A stretch of 64,000 bases of DNA from assembly GCF_900291475.1 (NCBI RefSeq), contig NZ_OLMM01000005.1, positions 562,639 through 626,638 on the forward strand, given 5' to 3'. The DNA is from Acidaminococcus hominis (GTDB lineage: Bacteria; Bacillota; Negativicutes; Acidaminococcales; Acidaminococcaceae). The position numbers and the translations under genes are program-made. Below are positions 54,651-63,805 of this stretch, one piece after another (position 1 is the first letter of the stretch; each line of letters begins with the position of its first letter). The notes under the pieces were generated by a model that was given only the letters and a program-made list of their open reading frames with translations, was not told where the DNA came from and ran no database searches.

Positions 54651-56473
54651 ATCAGGCCATCGCCGATACCCTGGCCGTCTTGCCGGAGGCCCCAGGGGTC
54701 TACATTATGCACGACAGTACCGGCAAGGTGATTTACGTAGGAAAGGCCGTTATCCTGAAAAACCGGGTGCGCAGCTATTTCCGGAAGTCCACCCAGAGCT
54801 CTCCCAAGGTCCGGGCCATCAATGCCCACGTGGCTTCTATTGAAACCATTGTTACGGCCAGCGAAATGGAAGCCCTGATTCTGGAATGCAACCTGATCAA
54901 GAAATACCGGCCCCGGTACAATATTGACCTGAAGGACGACAAGACGTATCCCTACCTGAAAATTACCGTGGAGGAAGCGTACCCCCGGATGGTGCTGACC
55001 CGGCGGGTGCTCCAGGACGGGGCCAAGTACTACGGGCCTTTTGCGGACGCCGGCGCCCTGCGGGACACCATGAAGCTGATTCGCACCATGTTCCCCCTGC
55101 GCCATTGCCGGAACATGAATGTGAAGCGGCCCTGCCTCCAATACCATCTCCATCGCTGCCTGGCGCCCTGTACCGGCAAGGTGCCCCTTACGGAGTACCG
55201 GAAACTGGTGGACCAGGTACTGCTGCTGATGGACGGGAAGGTGGGGGAACTGAAAAAGGACCTGACGGAAAAAATGCTCCAGGCTTCCGAGGCTATGGAG
55301 TACGAAAAGGCCGCCCACTACCGGGATTCCCTCCAGAGCCTGGAACGGCTGGAAGAAAAGCAGAAGGCCACCACCGAAGGCGGGGACCGGGACGTGATTG
55401 GCCTGGCTTCCGACGAAACCGGGGTCTGCGTTCAGGTGTTCTTTGTCCGGGGCGGCAAGATTTTGGGCCGGGACAGCTTTTTCCTGGACCAGGAAGTGGG
55501 GGAGCCCGGAGGGGATATTCTGTCGGACTTTATGAAGCAGTACTACACCAAGCAGCACCAGCCGCCTAAGGAAGTCCTGGTGAGCCAGGAGCTGACGGAC
55601 AGCGACCGGGTGCTGCTAGGCCAGTATCTCAGCACCCTGGCGGAAAAGACCGTGAACCTGTTGGTGCCCCAGCGGGGCTTAAAGCACGATCTGGTGCTCA
55701 TGGCCGTAAACAACGCCAAAAAGAACCTGGAAGAACGGCTGCGCCGGGGCCACGCGTCCTTAAAGACAGACCTGGATGCCGCCGAAGAACTGCAAAAGGC
55801 CCTGGGCCTGTCCCAGCCCCTGGAGCGCATGGACTGCTTCGATATTTCCCACAACCAGGGCCGGGAAACCGTGGCCTCCATGGTGGTGTTTCGCAATGGC
55901 AGCCCCAGCAAAAAGGACTACCGCCGGTACAAACTCCGGTCCACAGAAGGCAAGCCCGACGACTTCAAATCCATGCAGGAAGTGGTGTACCGCCGCTACA
56001 AGGACCTGGAAGATCTACCTAGCCTGATCATCATCGATGGGGGCAAGGGCCAGCTGAGCTCCGCCCTGGAAGTAATCCGGGGCCTGGGGATTTCGGACGT
56101 GCCCGTCATTGGCCTGGCCAAGCGGGAAGAAGAGATCTTTAAGGAAGGGGAGCATACCAGCATCCTCTTGGACAAGATGTCCCCGTCCCTGCACCTGATC
56201 CAGCACATCCGGGATGAGGCCCACCGGTTTGCCATTACCTACCACCGGAAGCGCCTGGGGAAACGGAACCTGGTTTCCGTGCTAGACCACCTGGAAGGCA
56301 TCGGCCCCAAACGCCGGGAGGCCCTGTGGAAACGGTTCGGCACCCTGGACGCCATGAAGCAGGCTTCCCTGGAGGATCTTGCTGCGGTGGAGGGCATGAA
56401 CAAAAGCGCTGCGGAGAAGGTGTACGCCTTCTTGCAGGGAACCCTGTCGGAGAAGCAGGACCTGGTGCAGTAA
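54647..56473 (+). CDS. uvrC: excinuclease ABC subunit C
   Basis: Dual endonuclease that incises on both sides of the lesion. The GIY-YIG domain is at the N terminus ([18 protein letters not shown]), a UVR domain that contacts UvrB is near 205-240, the RNase H-like C-terminal nuclease includes [17 protein letters not shown] and IDGGKGQLS, and a tandem helix-hairpin-helix ends the protein (about 545-600). 608 residues. It overlaps uvrA by four bases. No clear terminator follows before the rubredoxin promoter. Confidence 0.97.
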   Translation: MNQAIADTLAVLPEAPGVYIMHDSTGKVIYVGKAVILKNRVRSYFRKSTQSSPKVRAINAHVASIETIVTASEMEALILECNLIKKYRPRYNIDLKDDKTYPYLKITVEEAYPRMVLTRRVLQDGAKYYGPFADAGALRDTMKLIRTMFPLRHCRNMNVKRPCLQYHLHRCLAPCTGKVPLTEYRKLVDQVLLLMDGKVGELKKDLTEKMLQASEAMEYEKAAHYRDSLQSLERLEEKQKATTEGGDRDVIGLASDETGVCVQVFFVRGGKILGRDSFFLDQEVGEPGGDILSDFMKQYYTKQHQPPKEVLVSQELTDSDRVLLGQYLSTLAEKTVNLLVPQRGLKHDLVLMAVNNAKKNLEERLRRGHASLKTDLDAAEELQKALGLSQPLERMDCFDISHNQGRETVASMVVFRNGSPSKKDYRRYKLRSTEGKPDDFKSMQEVVYRRYKDLEDLPSLIIIDGGKGQLSSALEVIRGLGISDVPVIGLAKREEEIFKEGEHTSILLDKMSPSLHLIQHIRDEAHRFAITYHRKRLGKRNLVSVLDHLEGIGPKRREALWKRFGTLDAMKQASLEDLAAVEGMNKSAAEKVYAFLQGTLSEKQDLVQ

Positions 56474-56541
56474 TACATAAAGTAGTACATATAAGCATAT
56501 ATTATTTATCGATAATTTTTATTAAAATTTGCCGAAACCTA

Positions 56542-56570
56542 TTGTAACTCCTCCGGTACTTTGGTATAAT
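56542..56570 (+). promoter_or_regulatory. promoter of the rubredoxin gene
   Basis: TTGTAA, 17 bases, TATAAT preceded by TGG: one of the best promoters of the window. Confidence 0.75.
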
Positions 56571-56614
56571 CACAGTAAATCAAGAAAGTAATTACAGACT
56601 AGGGGGAATATAGA

Positions 56615-56773
56615 ATGAAAAAATACGTTTGTGGCGTTTGCGGTTATGTATACGACGAAGCTGCTGGTGATCCTGAACACGATATCGCTCCGGGCACCAA
56701 ATTCGAAGACCTGCCGGATGATTGGGTTTGCCCCATCTGCGGTGTAGGCAAGGATCAATTCGCCGAAGAATAA
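56615..56773 (+). CDS. rubredoxin
   Basis: 52-residue iron protein. Cysteines 6 and 9 (VCGVCG) and 39 and 42 (VCPICG) bind a single iron; [10 protein letters not shown] and [14 protein letters not shown] are standard rubredoxin sequence. It carries electrons to oxygen or superoxide reductases in anaerobes. AGGGGGAA precedes the ATG. The gene is a single-gene unit with a strong promoter and terminator, and its codons resemble the highly expressed porins. Confidence 0.96.
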   Translation: MKKYVCGVCGYVYDEAAGDPEHDIAPGTKFEDLPDDWVCPICGVGKDQFAEE

Positions 56774-56783
56774 GAGAAATGAA

Positions 56784-56815
56784 CAGTCCTGCCCGGCGGC
56801 AGGACTCTTTTTTTG
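56784..56815 (+). terminator. terminator after rubredoxin
   Basis: AGTCCTGCC-CGGC-GGCAGGACT followed by a T run. Confidence 0.9.
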
Positions 56816-56837
56816 TGTCTGCCAAGGAGGAAAGTGT

Positions 56838-57659
56838 ATGAAACTGAAAATGATTGCCCTGGATTTAGACGATACCCTGTTAAATCCAGAGAAGAATATT
56901 GCCCCGTCCGACGCCCAAGCGGTCCGGAACGCCATTGCTGCCGGGTACTATGTCACCCTGGCCACCGGCCGGATGTACCGTTCCGCCCTGCCCTACGCCA
57001 ACGAACTGGGCATCATCAACCCCTTGGTGGTGTATAACGGTGCCCTGCTCCGGGACCCCCTGAGCCATAAGGACCTGGGAGCCTGGCCCCTGCCCCGGGA
57101 AATTGCCCAGCCGGTCATCGACGACTGCCTCAGCCGGGGCATCTACATCCAGGCCTACGTCAACGATACCCTGTGGACCAAGGCGGACTGCGAGGAAGTC
57201 CAGTACTATTCCAAATTTGCCCGGGTGCCCTATGAAGTGAAAGGGGAGGAAATCCACCATTTGCCGGAGGATCCCCACAAGCTGCTGATTGTAGCCCGGG
57301 AGCCCGGCCAGACGGACCTTTTGCGGCAGGAACTGACGGAAAAGTACGCCGGTAAAATCAAGATTGTCAGCTCCTCCAAGGGCTTTTTGGAAATTACCGC
57401 CCCGGCTACCAACAAATGGAATGCCCTGCGGACCCTGGCCCAGAAGGAAGGCATCAAGGACCAGGAAATCCTCTGCATCGGGGATTCTGACAACGACCTG
57501 GAAATGATCAAGCACTGCGGAATCGGCTGCGCCATGGGCAATGCCTCTGACGCCGTGCGGGAAGCGGCCACCGTCATCACCGGGCCCAATACCCGGCAGG
57601 GAGTCAGCTGGATTATCCGGGCCGTAATGACCAAACAGCTGGACGTACCGGAAGAATAA
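56838..57659 (+). CDS. Cof-type HAD phosphatase
   Basis: 273-residue HAD hydrolase of the Cof/YwpJ group with a C2 cap. Motif I is LDLDDTLL (Asp9, Asp11), motif II LATGRM, motif III the lysine in ATNKWNALRTL, and motif IV GDSDNDLEMIKHCG. Relatives dephosphorylate sugar phosphates, phosphorylated B6 or flavin intermediates; no specific substrate can be given. AAGGAGGAAAG precedes the ATG. It stands alone between the rubredoxin terminator and the rapZ promoter. Confidence 0.88.
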   Translation: MKLKMIALDLDDTLLNPEKNIAPSDAQAVRNAIAAGYYVTLATGRMYRSALPYANELGIINPLVVYNGALLRDPLSHKDLGAWPLPREIAQPVIDDCLSRGIYIQAYVNDTLWTKADCEEVQYYSKFARVPYEVKGEEIHHLPEDPHKLLIVAREPGQTDLLRQELTEKYAGKIKIVSSSKGFLEITAPATNKWNALRTLAQKEGIKDQEILCIGDSDNDLEMIKHCGIGCAMGNASDAVREAATVITGPNTRQGVSWIIRAVMTKQLDVPEE

Positions 57660-57711
57660 AGAAAACTTCATGCCTTCCAGGCATAGGAGATTTGCTTTTG
57701 CGTAAATTTTT

Positions 57712-57740
57712 TTGCAGGAACGGATAGTACATAGTATAAT
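57712..57740 (+). promoter_or_regulatory. promoter of the rapZ-yvcK-whiA operon
   Basis: TTGCAG, 17 bases, TATAAT. Confidence 0.7.
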
Positions 57741-57781
57741 TAAAAACACGATTTGCAATGCTGCAAGGGGGTAGATGGAAG

Positions 57782-58639
57782 ATGGCGAGAACGCTGCTGA
57801 TTACCGGAATGTCCGGCGCGGGGAAGACGCAGGTCATGCGTACGCTGGAGGATCTGGGCTATTTTTGCGTAGATAATCTTCCCCCCACGTTTATTCCGAA
57901 ATTCATTGAGCTTTGCCGCAAGAAGGACGACAATACCAAACTGGCTTTGGTGGTGGACATCCGGGGCGGCAAATTCTTCAATGCCTTTCATGAGGTGCTG
58001 GACCAGCTGACCCAGAAAGGGGTCTCCTATGAACTGGTGTTTCTGGACGCTGAGGACAGCACCCTGATCCGCCGCTACAAGGAAACCCGGCGCCGCCACC
58101 CGCTGGCCGGCCGCAAGGGTCTCAGCGCGGATATCCAAAAAGAGCGGGAAATCCTCAGCCAGGTACGGCAGAGGGCAACCACCATTATCGACACCACCAA
58201 AACCACCACCAAACAGCTCCGCCAGGAGATTATCCAAAAGTTTGGCACGGAAGGCGAACTGCCGCCCATGAACATTGTGGTCCAGTCCTTTGGCTTCAAG
58301 TACGGCCTGCCCCTGGACTGCGACATGGTCTTTGACGTGCGCTTCCTGCCCAACCCCTTCTACCTGCCGGAACTGAAGGAGTTGTGCGGCAACGACCAGC
58401 CTGTGGTGGACTATATCAATGACAAACCGGTGACCCAGGAATTTTTGACCAAGCTGTTTGACCTGGTGAAATTCCTGCTGCCCCAGTATACCCAGGAGGG
58501 CAAAAGCCAGCTGATGATCGGCGTTGGCTGCACCGGGGGCCGGCACCGGTCCGTCTTTGTGGCCAACCGGCTGTGCCAGTTCATTGAACAGTGCGGGTAT
58601 GGTGCCCAGGTGATGCATCGGGACCTGATCAAGAAATAG
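57782..58639 (+). CDS. rapZ: RNase adapter protein / nucleotide-binding protein RapZ
   Basis: 285 residues. The P-loop GMSGAGKT is at 9-16, GYFCVDNLPP follows, and the C-terminal domain carries GVGCTGGRHRSVFVANRL, a site that binds an aminosugar phosphate in E. coli RapZ. There it steers RNase E to regulatory RNAs; in Firmicutes (YvcJ) the role is less clear. I use the ATG at 57782 behind AAGGGGG; the open frame begins eight codons earlier without a site. First gene of the conserved rapZ-yvcK-whiA operon. Confidence 0.93.
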   Translation: MARTLLITGMSGAGKTQVMRTLEDLGYFCVDNLPPTFIPKFIELCRKKDDNTKLALVVDIRGGKFFNAFHEVLDQLTQKGVSYELVFLDAEDSTLIRRYKETRRRHPLAGRKGLSADIQKEREILSQVRQRATTIIDTTKTTTKQLRQEIIQKFGTEGELPPMNIVVQSFGFKYGLPLDCDMVFDVRFLPNPFYLPELKELCGNDQPVVDYINDKPVTQEFLTKLFDLVKFLLPQYTQEGKSQLMIGVGCTGGRHRSVFVANRLCQFIEQCGYGAQVMHRDLIKK

Positions 58640-58650
58640 GAGAGATGCCT

Positions 58651-60027
58651 ATGAAATGGATAAAGTGGTTATACCCGGGCCTCAACCTGAAACGCTGGCT
58701 GTTTGTTTTTGCTCTGGGCGTTATCATGGCCTGTGTAGGAGTCACTTTAATCTTCAATTACCAATTTGTGGGACTTATTGAGGCTCTGGTTTTCAACTTC
58801 ATCAATTATGTGGGCGGGGAATACTACCAGTCCACCATGACGGCAATCGGCGCCTTCAACGTGGCCGCCGGGATCCTCCTGATGTTCTACGGAGCGGCCC
58901 GGGTCATCAAGACCGTAATCAATGCCGTTATGCCCGGGGAGAAGGAATCCCTCCGGGAACTGATTTTTACCCAGCAGAAACTTCATAAAGGGCCTTCCGT
59001 GGTAGTGATTGGCGGCGGCACCGGACTTTCCGTGCTGCTCCGGGGCATCAAGCTGATTACCAACAACTGTACGGCGGTGGTAACCACGGCCGATGACGGC
59101 GGTTCGTCCGGCCGGCTGCGCAAGGAAATGGGCATTATCCCTCCCGGGGATATGCGCAACTGCCTGGTGGCCCTGGCCGATACGGAACCCTTGATGGAGA
59201 AAGTCATGCAGTACCGCTTCCACGACAGTTCTTCCCTGAGCGGGCACAACCTGGGGAACCTGTTCATTGCCGCCATGAGCGACGTGGAAGGGGGCAATAT
59301 GGAAGAGGGGCTGGCTGCCACCTGCGAAATCCTCAAGGTGCGGGGCCACGTCTGGCCCAGTACCGCCGAGAACATCCAGCTGAAAGCCCAGATGGACGAC
59401 GGCAGCACGGTCATTGGGGAATCGGCCATTACCGCCTCTCCCCATAAGATTGTGAAGCTGATGACCGAGCCGGAAAACCCCAAGGCCTCCCAGCGGGCGG
59501 TGGACGCCATTATGCACGCCGACGCCATTATCCTGGGACCGGGCAGCCTGTACACCAGTGTGCTGGCCAGCCTGATTGTTCCCGGCATCAAGGAAGCCGT
59601 GATCCACTCCAAGGCAGTGAAGATTTACGTGTGCAACGTCATGACCCAGCCCGGGGAAACCGATGGCTACGGCGCCTACGAGCACGTCCAGGCCCTGATT
59701 CGCCACATGGGTACCCAGTGCCTGGATTACGTGGTGGTCAACGAGCAGAAAGCCTCCCCGGACCAGATTGCCAAGTACGGGAAGGAAGGCTCCGAGCCGG
59801 TGACCCCGGATGTGGAGAAAATCGAAAAGCTGGGCATCGACTGCGTGCCGGCCAAGCTGCTAAACGACAGCGACCTGGTGCGGCATAACCCCCAGAAACT
59901 GGCCAAGACTATCATCGGCCTGATCTACCGGCTGCAGCTGTTTGGCCGGGGCATTCGTTTCTTTGATTACTTCTTTGCCCGGCAGACCATGCAGGAACTG
60001 CGGAAACACGCCAAAAAGGAGTCTTAG
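58651..60027 (+). CDS. YvcK / CofD-like gluconeogenesis factor
   Basis: 458 residues. Two N-terminal membrane helices (about 15-40 and 60-90), absent from Bacillus YvcK, precede the CofD-like domain starting VVVIGGGTGLSVLLRG, with TTADDGGSSGRLR, PPGDMRNCLVAL and GHNLGNLFIAA. YvcK binds UDP-sugars and helps balance carbon flow and wall synthesis. The membrane anchor is seen in a subset of homologues. The ATG at 58651 follows AGGAGAG; rapZ ends 11 bases earlier. Confidence 0.92.
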   Translation: MKWIKWLYPGLNLKRWLFVFALGVIMACVGVTLIFNYQFVGLIEALVFNFINYVGGEYYQSTMTAIGAFNVAAGILLMFYGAARVIKTVINAVMPGEKESLRELIFTQQKLHKGPSVVVIGGGTGLSVLLRGIKLITNNCTAVVTTADDGGSSGRLRKEMGIIPPGDMRNCLVALADTEPLMEKVMQYRFHDSSSLSGHNLGNLFIAAMSDVEGGNMEEGLAATCEILKVRGHVWPSTAENIQLKAQMDDGSTVIGESAITASPHKIVKLMTEPENPKASQRAVDAIMHADAIILGPGSLYTSVLASLIVPGIKEAVIHSKAVKIYVCNVMTQPGETDGYGAYEHVQALIRHMGTQCLDYVVVNEQKASPDQIAKYGKEGSEPVTPDVEKIEKLGIDCVPAKLLNDSDLVRHNPQKLAKTIIGLIYRLQLFGRGIRFFDYFFARQTMQELRKHAKKES

Positions 60028-60029
60028 TC

Positions 60030-60959
60030 ATGTCCTTTTCCACTGATGTGAAAAACGAAGTAGCCCGGCTGGAAGGGGAAGAAAAAAGCTGTGAGCAGGC
60101 TGAACTGTTTGGCCTGTTGCGGATCAGCGGTTCCATTTCCCTGAGCGGCCGTAAGGTGGGCATCCATTTCACCACGGAAAATGCCGCCCTGGCCCGCCGG
60201 ACCCTGCGGCTGCTGAAAAACAACTTTTCCGTCCAGACGGAAGTCATCGTAACCCGGTCCCGGCGCCTGAAAAAGAACAACCGGTACCAGATTCACGTGC
60301 TTCCCTCGGACGAAGCCCGGGCGGCCCTCAGCCACCTGCGGCTGCTCTCCCCGCCGGAAGAGGCGGAAAAAGTCCTGCTGAAAAAGGAGGACTGCAAGAA
60401 AGCTTTCCTCCGGGGAGTCTTCCTGGCCGGCGGTTCGGTGAACAAACCCATTGCCGACTACCATCTGGAGCTGCTCAGCGACAATTTGGACCTGTGCCAG
60501 TTCATCCAGAAAATCATGAAAGGTTTCGGTCTTCCCGCCAAGGTGGTGGACCGGAAAAACAGCTACATTGTGTACCTGAAGGAAGGAAATTCCATTGCCA
60601 ATTTCCTGTCCCTGATCGGGGCCCACAACGCCTACCTGGAATTTGAAAATGTGCGGGTCCTGAAGGATATGCGCAACAAGGTCAACCGGGTGGTCAATTG
60701 TGAGACCGCCAACCTGAACAAGGTGGTAAAAGCCTCCGTGCGCCAGATTACGGCCATTCACACCATTGATGAGACCATCGGTCTGTCCGCCCTGCCTGAT
60801 TTGCTGCAGGAAGCGGCCCGGCTGCGGCTGGAACATCAAGACCTGTCCGTAGGGGAGCTGGCAGCACTTACCGAAGAAAATATCGGAAAATCCGGATTAA
60901 ACCATCGTTTTAAGAAAATCGAAAAAATAGCGGAAGAACTGAGGGAAGGGAAATGCTGA
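60030..60959 (+). CDS. whiA: WhiA, LAGLIDADG-like DNA-binding protein
   Basis: 309 residues: an N-terminal degenerate homing-endonuclease fold with two LAGLIDADG-like stretches (ELFGLLRISGSISL, AFLRGVFLAGGSVNKP) and a C-terminal helix-turn-helix (about 230-305: SVGELAALTEENIGKSGLNHRFKKI). In actinobacteria WhiA regulates sporulation division genes; in Firmicutes it binds DNA and affects division and chromosome segregation. It follows yvcK by two bases and overlaps the deacetylase gene by seven. Confidence 0.94.
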   Translation: MSFSTDVKNEVARLEGEEKSCEQAELFGLLRISGSISLSGRKVGIHFTTENAALARRTLRLLKNNFSVQTEVIVTRSRRLKKNNRYQIHVLPSDEARAALSHLRLLSPPEEAEKVLLKKEDCKKAFLRGVFLAGGSVNKPIADYHLELLSDNLDLCQFIQKIMKGFGLPAKVVDRKNSYIVYLKEGNSIANFLSLIGAHNAYLEFENVRVLKDMRNKVNRVVNCETANLNKVVKASVRQITAIHTIDETIGLSALPDLLQEAARLRLEHQDLSVGELAALTEENIGKSGLNHRFKKIEKIAEELREGKC

Positions 60960-61783
60960 AAAAGGTAATCATATTCTTAATCGTACTGGCCCTGTTGATT
61001 TTGGGAGGCATGAAATTCTTTGAGGCGGACTACGCCCGTTTCTGTGACGAGACCGTGCCTATTTTCGCCTATCATCGGGTGGAATATAAGGATGACGTGT
61101 ACACTATGCCTCCAGAGCAATTCGACCAGCAGATGCAGTATTTGAAGGAGCAGGGCTACCAGACCATCAAATTGGAAGACTACGTGCAGGGCCGCCGGGA
61201 AGGGAAAGTGTTCCACAAGACCTGCGTGGTGATTTTTGATGATGGCTATCTGGACAACCTGACCTATGCAGCCCCCATTATGCAGAAGTACGGCTTCGTG
61301 GGCAATATGTTCATGGCAGTCAAGTTTGAAGGCTGGCCGGGCTACCTGGACTGGCATACCCAGCACGACCTGCTGCGCTATGGCTGGGCTGAAGGCTCCC
61401 ATACCTTTGATCATGAACCCCTGACCAAAATGTCTCCGGAAGAAGTGGACTACGAACTGGAACGTTCCATGAAATACGTCCGGGGCATCTATAATCCTGC
61501 CATCGGCATTGCCTTCTCCTATCCCAACGGCGCCTGCAACGACCGGATTGCTGCCCAGGTGGAAAAGGCCGGCTACATTGCCGGGGTGGCTGGGACGGTG
61601 GGCGTCAATACCAATAAGGTGCCCCTGATGCAGCTGCGCCGGGTAAACGTATTCCAAAACAAGCCGGAGGATATCGGCTGCTTTATCTACGAACTCCATA
61701 AGGCCCAGCTCATCAGCTACATTGCCCAAACGGGCATCGATCCTGGCTGGCTCCTTGCTTGGTACCACCGGATTCGCGGCTAG
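60953..61783 (+). CDS. polysaccharide deacetylase (CE4 family), membrane-anchored
   Basis: 276 residues. An N-terminal membrane helix (about 4-22) anchors an extracytoplasmic deacetylase domain: IFAYHRV, VIFDDGYLDN (the catalytic Asp and a metal-binding Asp), EGSHTFDHEPL with the HxxxH metal motif as H-T-F-D-H, and FSYPNGACN. It could act on peptidoglycan or an exported polysaccharide; nothing here settles which. It overlaps whiA, an unusual addition to the rapZ-yvcK-whiA operon. Confidence 0.9.
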   Translation: MLKKVIIFLIVLALLILGGMKFFEADYARFCDETVPIFAYHRVEYKDDVYTMPPEQFDQQMQYLKEQGYQTIKLEDYVQGRREGKVFHKTCVVIFDDGYLDNLTYAAPIMQKYGFVGNMFMAVKFEGWPGYLDWHTQHDLLRYGWAEGSHTFDHEPLTKMSPEEVDYELERSMKYVRGIYNPAIGIAFSYPNGACNDRIAAQVEKAGYIAGVAGTVGVNTNKVPLMQLRRVNVFQNKPEDIGCFIYELHKAQLISYIAQTGIDPGWLLAWYHRIRG

Positions 61784-61786
61784 GTC

Positions 61787-61815
61787 TTGCGTTCTTGGCC
61801 AAAACAATATAAAAT
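61787..61815 (+). promoter_or_regulatory. promoter of the SCIFF precursor gene
   Basis: TTGCGT, 17 bases, TAAAAT (overlapped by TATAAA), 33 bases before the start. Confidence 0.55.
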
Positions 61816-61847
61816 AAATAGAAAATCTTAGAATAGGGGATGAAACT

Positions 61848-61991
61848 ATGTTGAAAAGAATTAAGACTGTCAATAAAGAGATGCTGAAAAAGACTCTGAG
61901 AACTGGCGGTTGCGGTGAATGCCCTGCTTCCTGCCAATCTGCCTGCAAGACTTCCTGCACGGTAGGCAATCAGGTCTGCGAAAAAGCCTAA
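61848..61991 (+). CDS. scfA: SCIFF ranthipeptide precursor (six cysteines in about 45 residues)
   Basis: A 47-residue ribosomal peptide. Six cysteines at 22, 25, 29, 33, 37 and 44, with the conserved core CGECPASCQSACKTSC, identify the SCIFF family (TIGR03973), found across Clostridia and Negativicutes. The basic leader (MLKRIKTVNKEMLKKT) is what the maturase recognises. In characterised relatives a radical SAM enzyme links a cysteine sulfur to a threonine side-chain carbon (a thioether); the ACKTSCT segment provides candidates. AGGGGATG precedes the ATG. A terminator separates it from its maturase, so the precursor should be made in excess. Biological role unknown. Confidence 0.95.
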   Translation: MLKRIKTVNKEMLKKTLRTGGCGECPASCQSACKTSCTVGNQVCEKA

Positions 61992-62008
61992 GCGGTAATG
62001 CCATTGTG

Positions 62009-62043
62009 GAAGCTCCTCGCTTTGCGCGGGGAGCTGTTTTTCT
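62009..62043 (+). terminator. terminator between SCIFF precursor and maturase
   Basis: AGCTCCTCGC and GCGGGGAGCT-like arms followed by GTTTTTCTT. Partial read-through would give low maturase and high precursor levels. Confidence 0.8.
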
Positions 62044-62064
62044 TATAAGAAGGGCGGAACTATT

Positions 62065-63471
62065 TTGTTGATTCATAGAATGCATTTAGACGATAACTAC
62101 GTAGTGCTGGACGTGAACAGCGGTGCCGTGCATATCATTGATAAGATGATCTACGACCTGCTGGGCTTTTATGACGGCACCAACGCAGAAGCCACCAAGG
62201 AACAGTTTAAGGGCGTATACCCGGAAGCCGACGTGGCGGAAGCACTGGACGAATTACAGGAACTCCAGGCCGCTGGCCTTTTGTTCTCTCCGGAATTCCC
62301 CGTACCGGATACCTTCCGGGAAGAACCGGTACTGAAATCCCTGTGCCTCCATGTGGCCCATGACTGCAACCTGCGCTGCCGGTACTGCTTTGCCGACACC
62401 GGGGACTTTGGCGGTCACCGTGCCCTGATGAGCAACGAAGTGGCTGACAAGGCCGTGGAATTTGCCATCAAAGGTAGCAAGCAGCGCCACAACCTGGAAC
62501 TGGATCTGTTTGGCGGGGAACCGATGATGAACTACCCGGTGGTGCAGCACATTGTGGAATACGTGCGCAAAAGAGAAAAAGAAACCGGCAAGAACATCAA
62601 ATTGACCCTGACCACCAACGGCACCCTGCTTACCGATGAGAACGTGAAGTTCCTGAACGATAACCATGTGATGCTGGTGCTGAGTCTGGACGGCACCCAG
62701 AAGACCCACGACTATATGCGGCCGTACCCGGGCCACAAAGGCTCCTACGAAATGGCCGTCAAGGGCTTCAAGAAGGTCATCGATTCCCGGAAGGGCAAGA
62801 ACTACTACCTGCGGGGCACCTATACCCATTTCAACCCCCATTTCACCGAAGACGTGCTGAGCATGCTGGAAGTGGGCTCTGAAATCTCCATGGAACCCGT
62901 AGTGGGCACCGATGAACCCTATGTGCTCACCGAAGAAGACTGGCCGATTCTGGATAAGGAATATGAGAAGCTGGCCCGGGCTTACCTGGCCAAGAAACGC
63001 GCTGGTGAACCTTTTGACTTCTTCCATTTCAACGTAGCCCTGGACAACGGCCCCTGCGTAGCCAAACGTCTGGCAGGCTGCGGCGCCGGCCACGAATACT
63101 TTGCCATTACCCCGGAAGGGGATATCTATCCCTGCCACCAGTTTGTAGGCCGGGAGCAGTATAAGATGGGCACCCTGGACACCGGTATCCAGAAAAAGGA
63201 TATGGTCCAGTACTTCCGTCATATGCACGTCATGAAGAAGGAAGAATGCTCCCAGTGCTGGGCCCGGTTCTTCTGCAGCGGCGGCTGCCATGCCAATGCG
63301 GATCTGGCCAACGGAACCATTGAAAAAACCTATGAATACGGCTGCCGGATCCAGAAGAAGCGCCTGGAAATGGCCATTATCTTGCAGGCACTCCTGACCG
63401 AAGACGTTCAGGAAGGGCTGGAAGATCACCGTCCTCATATCGACAACTTCAAATACCAAGTAGAAAAATAA
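62065..63471 (+). CDS. scfB: SCIFF peptide maturase, radical SAM/SPASM enzyme
   Basis: 468 residues. The N-terminal part (about 8-85: YVVLDVNSGAVHIIDKM) forms the RiPP-recognition region that binds the leader. CNLRCRYC (101-108) holds the radical SAM 4Fe-4S cluster; FGGEPM and TTNGTLL are core motifs. The SPASM region after about 345 has many cysteines for auxiliary clusters (GPCVAKRLAGCGAGHE, YPCHQF, ECSQCWARFFCSGGCHA). It makes thioether links in the SCIFF peptide. The start is TTG at 62065, about eight bases after AAGGGCGG; TTG 62068 is an alternative, and ATG 62080 lacks a site and would cut conserved sequence. Confidence 0.95.
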   Translation: MLIHRMHLDDNYVVLDVNSGAVHIIDKMIYDLLGFYDGTNAEATKEQFKGVYPEADVAEALDELQELQAAGLLFSPEFPVPDTFREEPVLKSLCLHVAHDCNLRCRYCFADTGDFGGHRALMSNEVADKAVEFAIKGSKQRHNLELDLFGGEPMMNYPVVQHIVEYVRKREKETGKNIKLTLTTNGTLLTDENVKFLNDNHVMLVLSLDGTQKTHDYMRPYPGHKGSYEMAVKGFKKVIDSRKGKNYYLRGTYTHFNPHFTEDVLSMLEVGSEISMEPVVGTDEPYVLTEEDWPILDKEYEKLARAYLAKKRAGEPFDFFHFNVALDNGPCVAKRLAGCGAGHEYFAITPEGDIYPCHQFVGREQYKMGTLDTGIQKKDMVQYFRHMHVMKKEECSQCWARFFCSGGCHANADLANGTIEKTYEYGCRIQKKRLEMAIILQALLTEDVQEGLEDHRPHIDNFKYQVEK

Positions 63472-63490
63472 AAAAAGTTGCAAAAAGCAC

Positions 63491-63519
63491 TTGCTAAATA
63501 CCGGAAAATCTGGTATTAT
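63491..63519 (+). promoter_or_regulatory. rRNA promoter P1
   Basis: TTGCTA, 17 bases, TATTAT preceded by TGG. Confidence 0.65.
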
Positions 63520-63610
63520 CTTATCTCGTCAACGGCGTTGGATTTTTCTTGAACGTTCGGCTGGAAAGCCGAAACAAAAGAAAATGAAAAAAAGAGTTGA
63601 CGAGATAAGA
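63519..63610. repeat. 15-base inverted repeat linking the two rRNA promoters
   Basis: TCTTATCTCGTCAAC (63519-63533) is the exact reverse complement of GTTGACGAGATAAGA (63596-63610). The left arm begins at the last base of the P1 -10; the right arm contains the P2 -35. Between them lies a smaller TTCGGCT-GGAA-AGCCGAA hairpin. Confidence 0.85.
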
Positions 63611-63625
63611 AAAAAGTGCTATTAT
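63597..63625 (+). promoter_or_regulatory. rRNA promoter P2
   Basis: TTGACG, 17 bases, TATTAT preceded by TGC: a strong promoter about 175 bases before mature 16S. Confidence 0.75.
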
Positions 63626-63805
63626 AACAAAGTCGTCGGTGAGTAAGAATGCTGACAACGCAGTACCTTGAAAACTGAATATTGATTGACAGATGTGCGG
63701 GTCAAGTCACCTTTACGGTGATGAGATCGAGTCACTTCGAGACAACGAAGTAAAAAAATCAAAGCTAGTATTTTCAAGAGCCAAGCGGCTTTTCAAAATA
63801 ATTCT
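63626..63805 (+). other. 16S rRNA leader
   Basis: Transcribed spacer with small hairpins (TCACC/GGTGA; ACTTCG/CGAAGT), the sequence CCTTGAAAACTGAATA common in Firmicute rRNA leaders and spacers, and CAAAATA/TATTTTG (63794-63811) folding right over the 16S 5' end. Confidence 0.7.
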
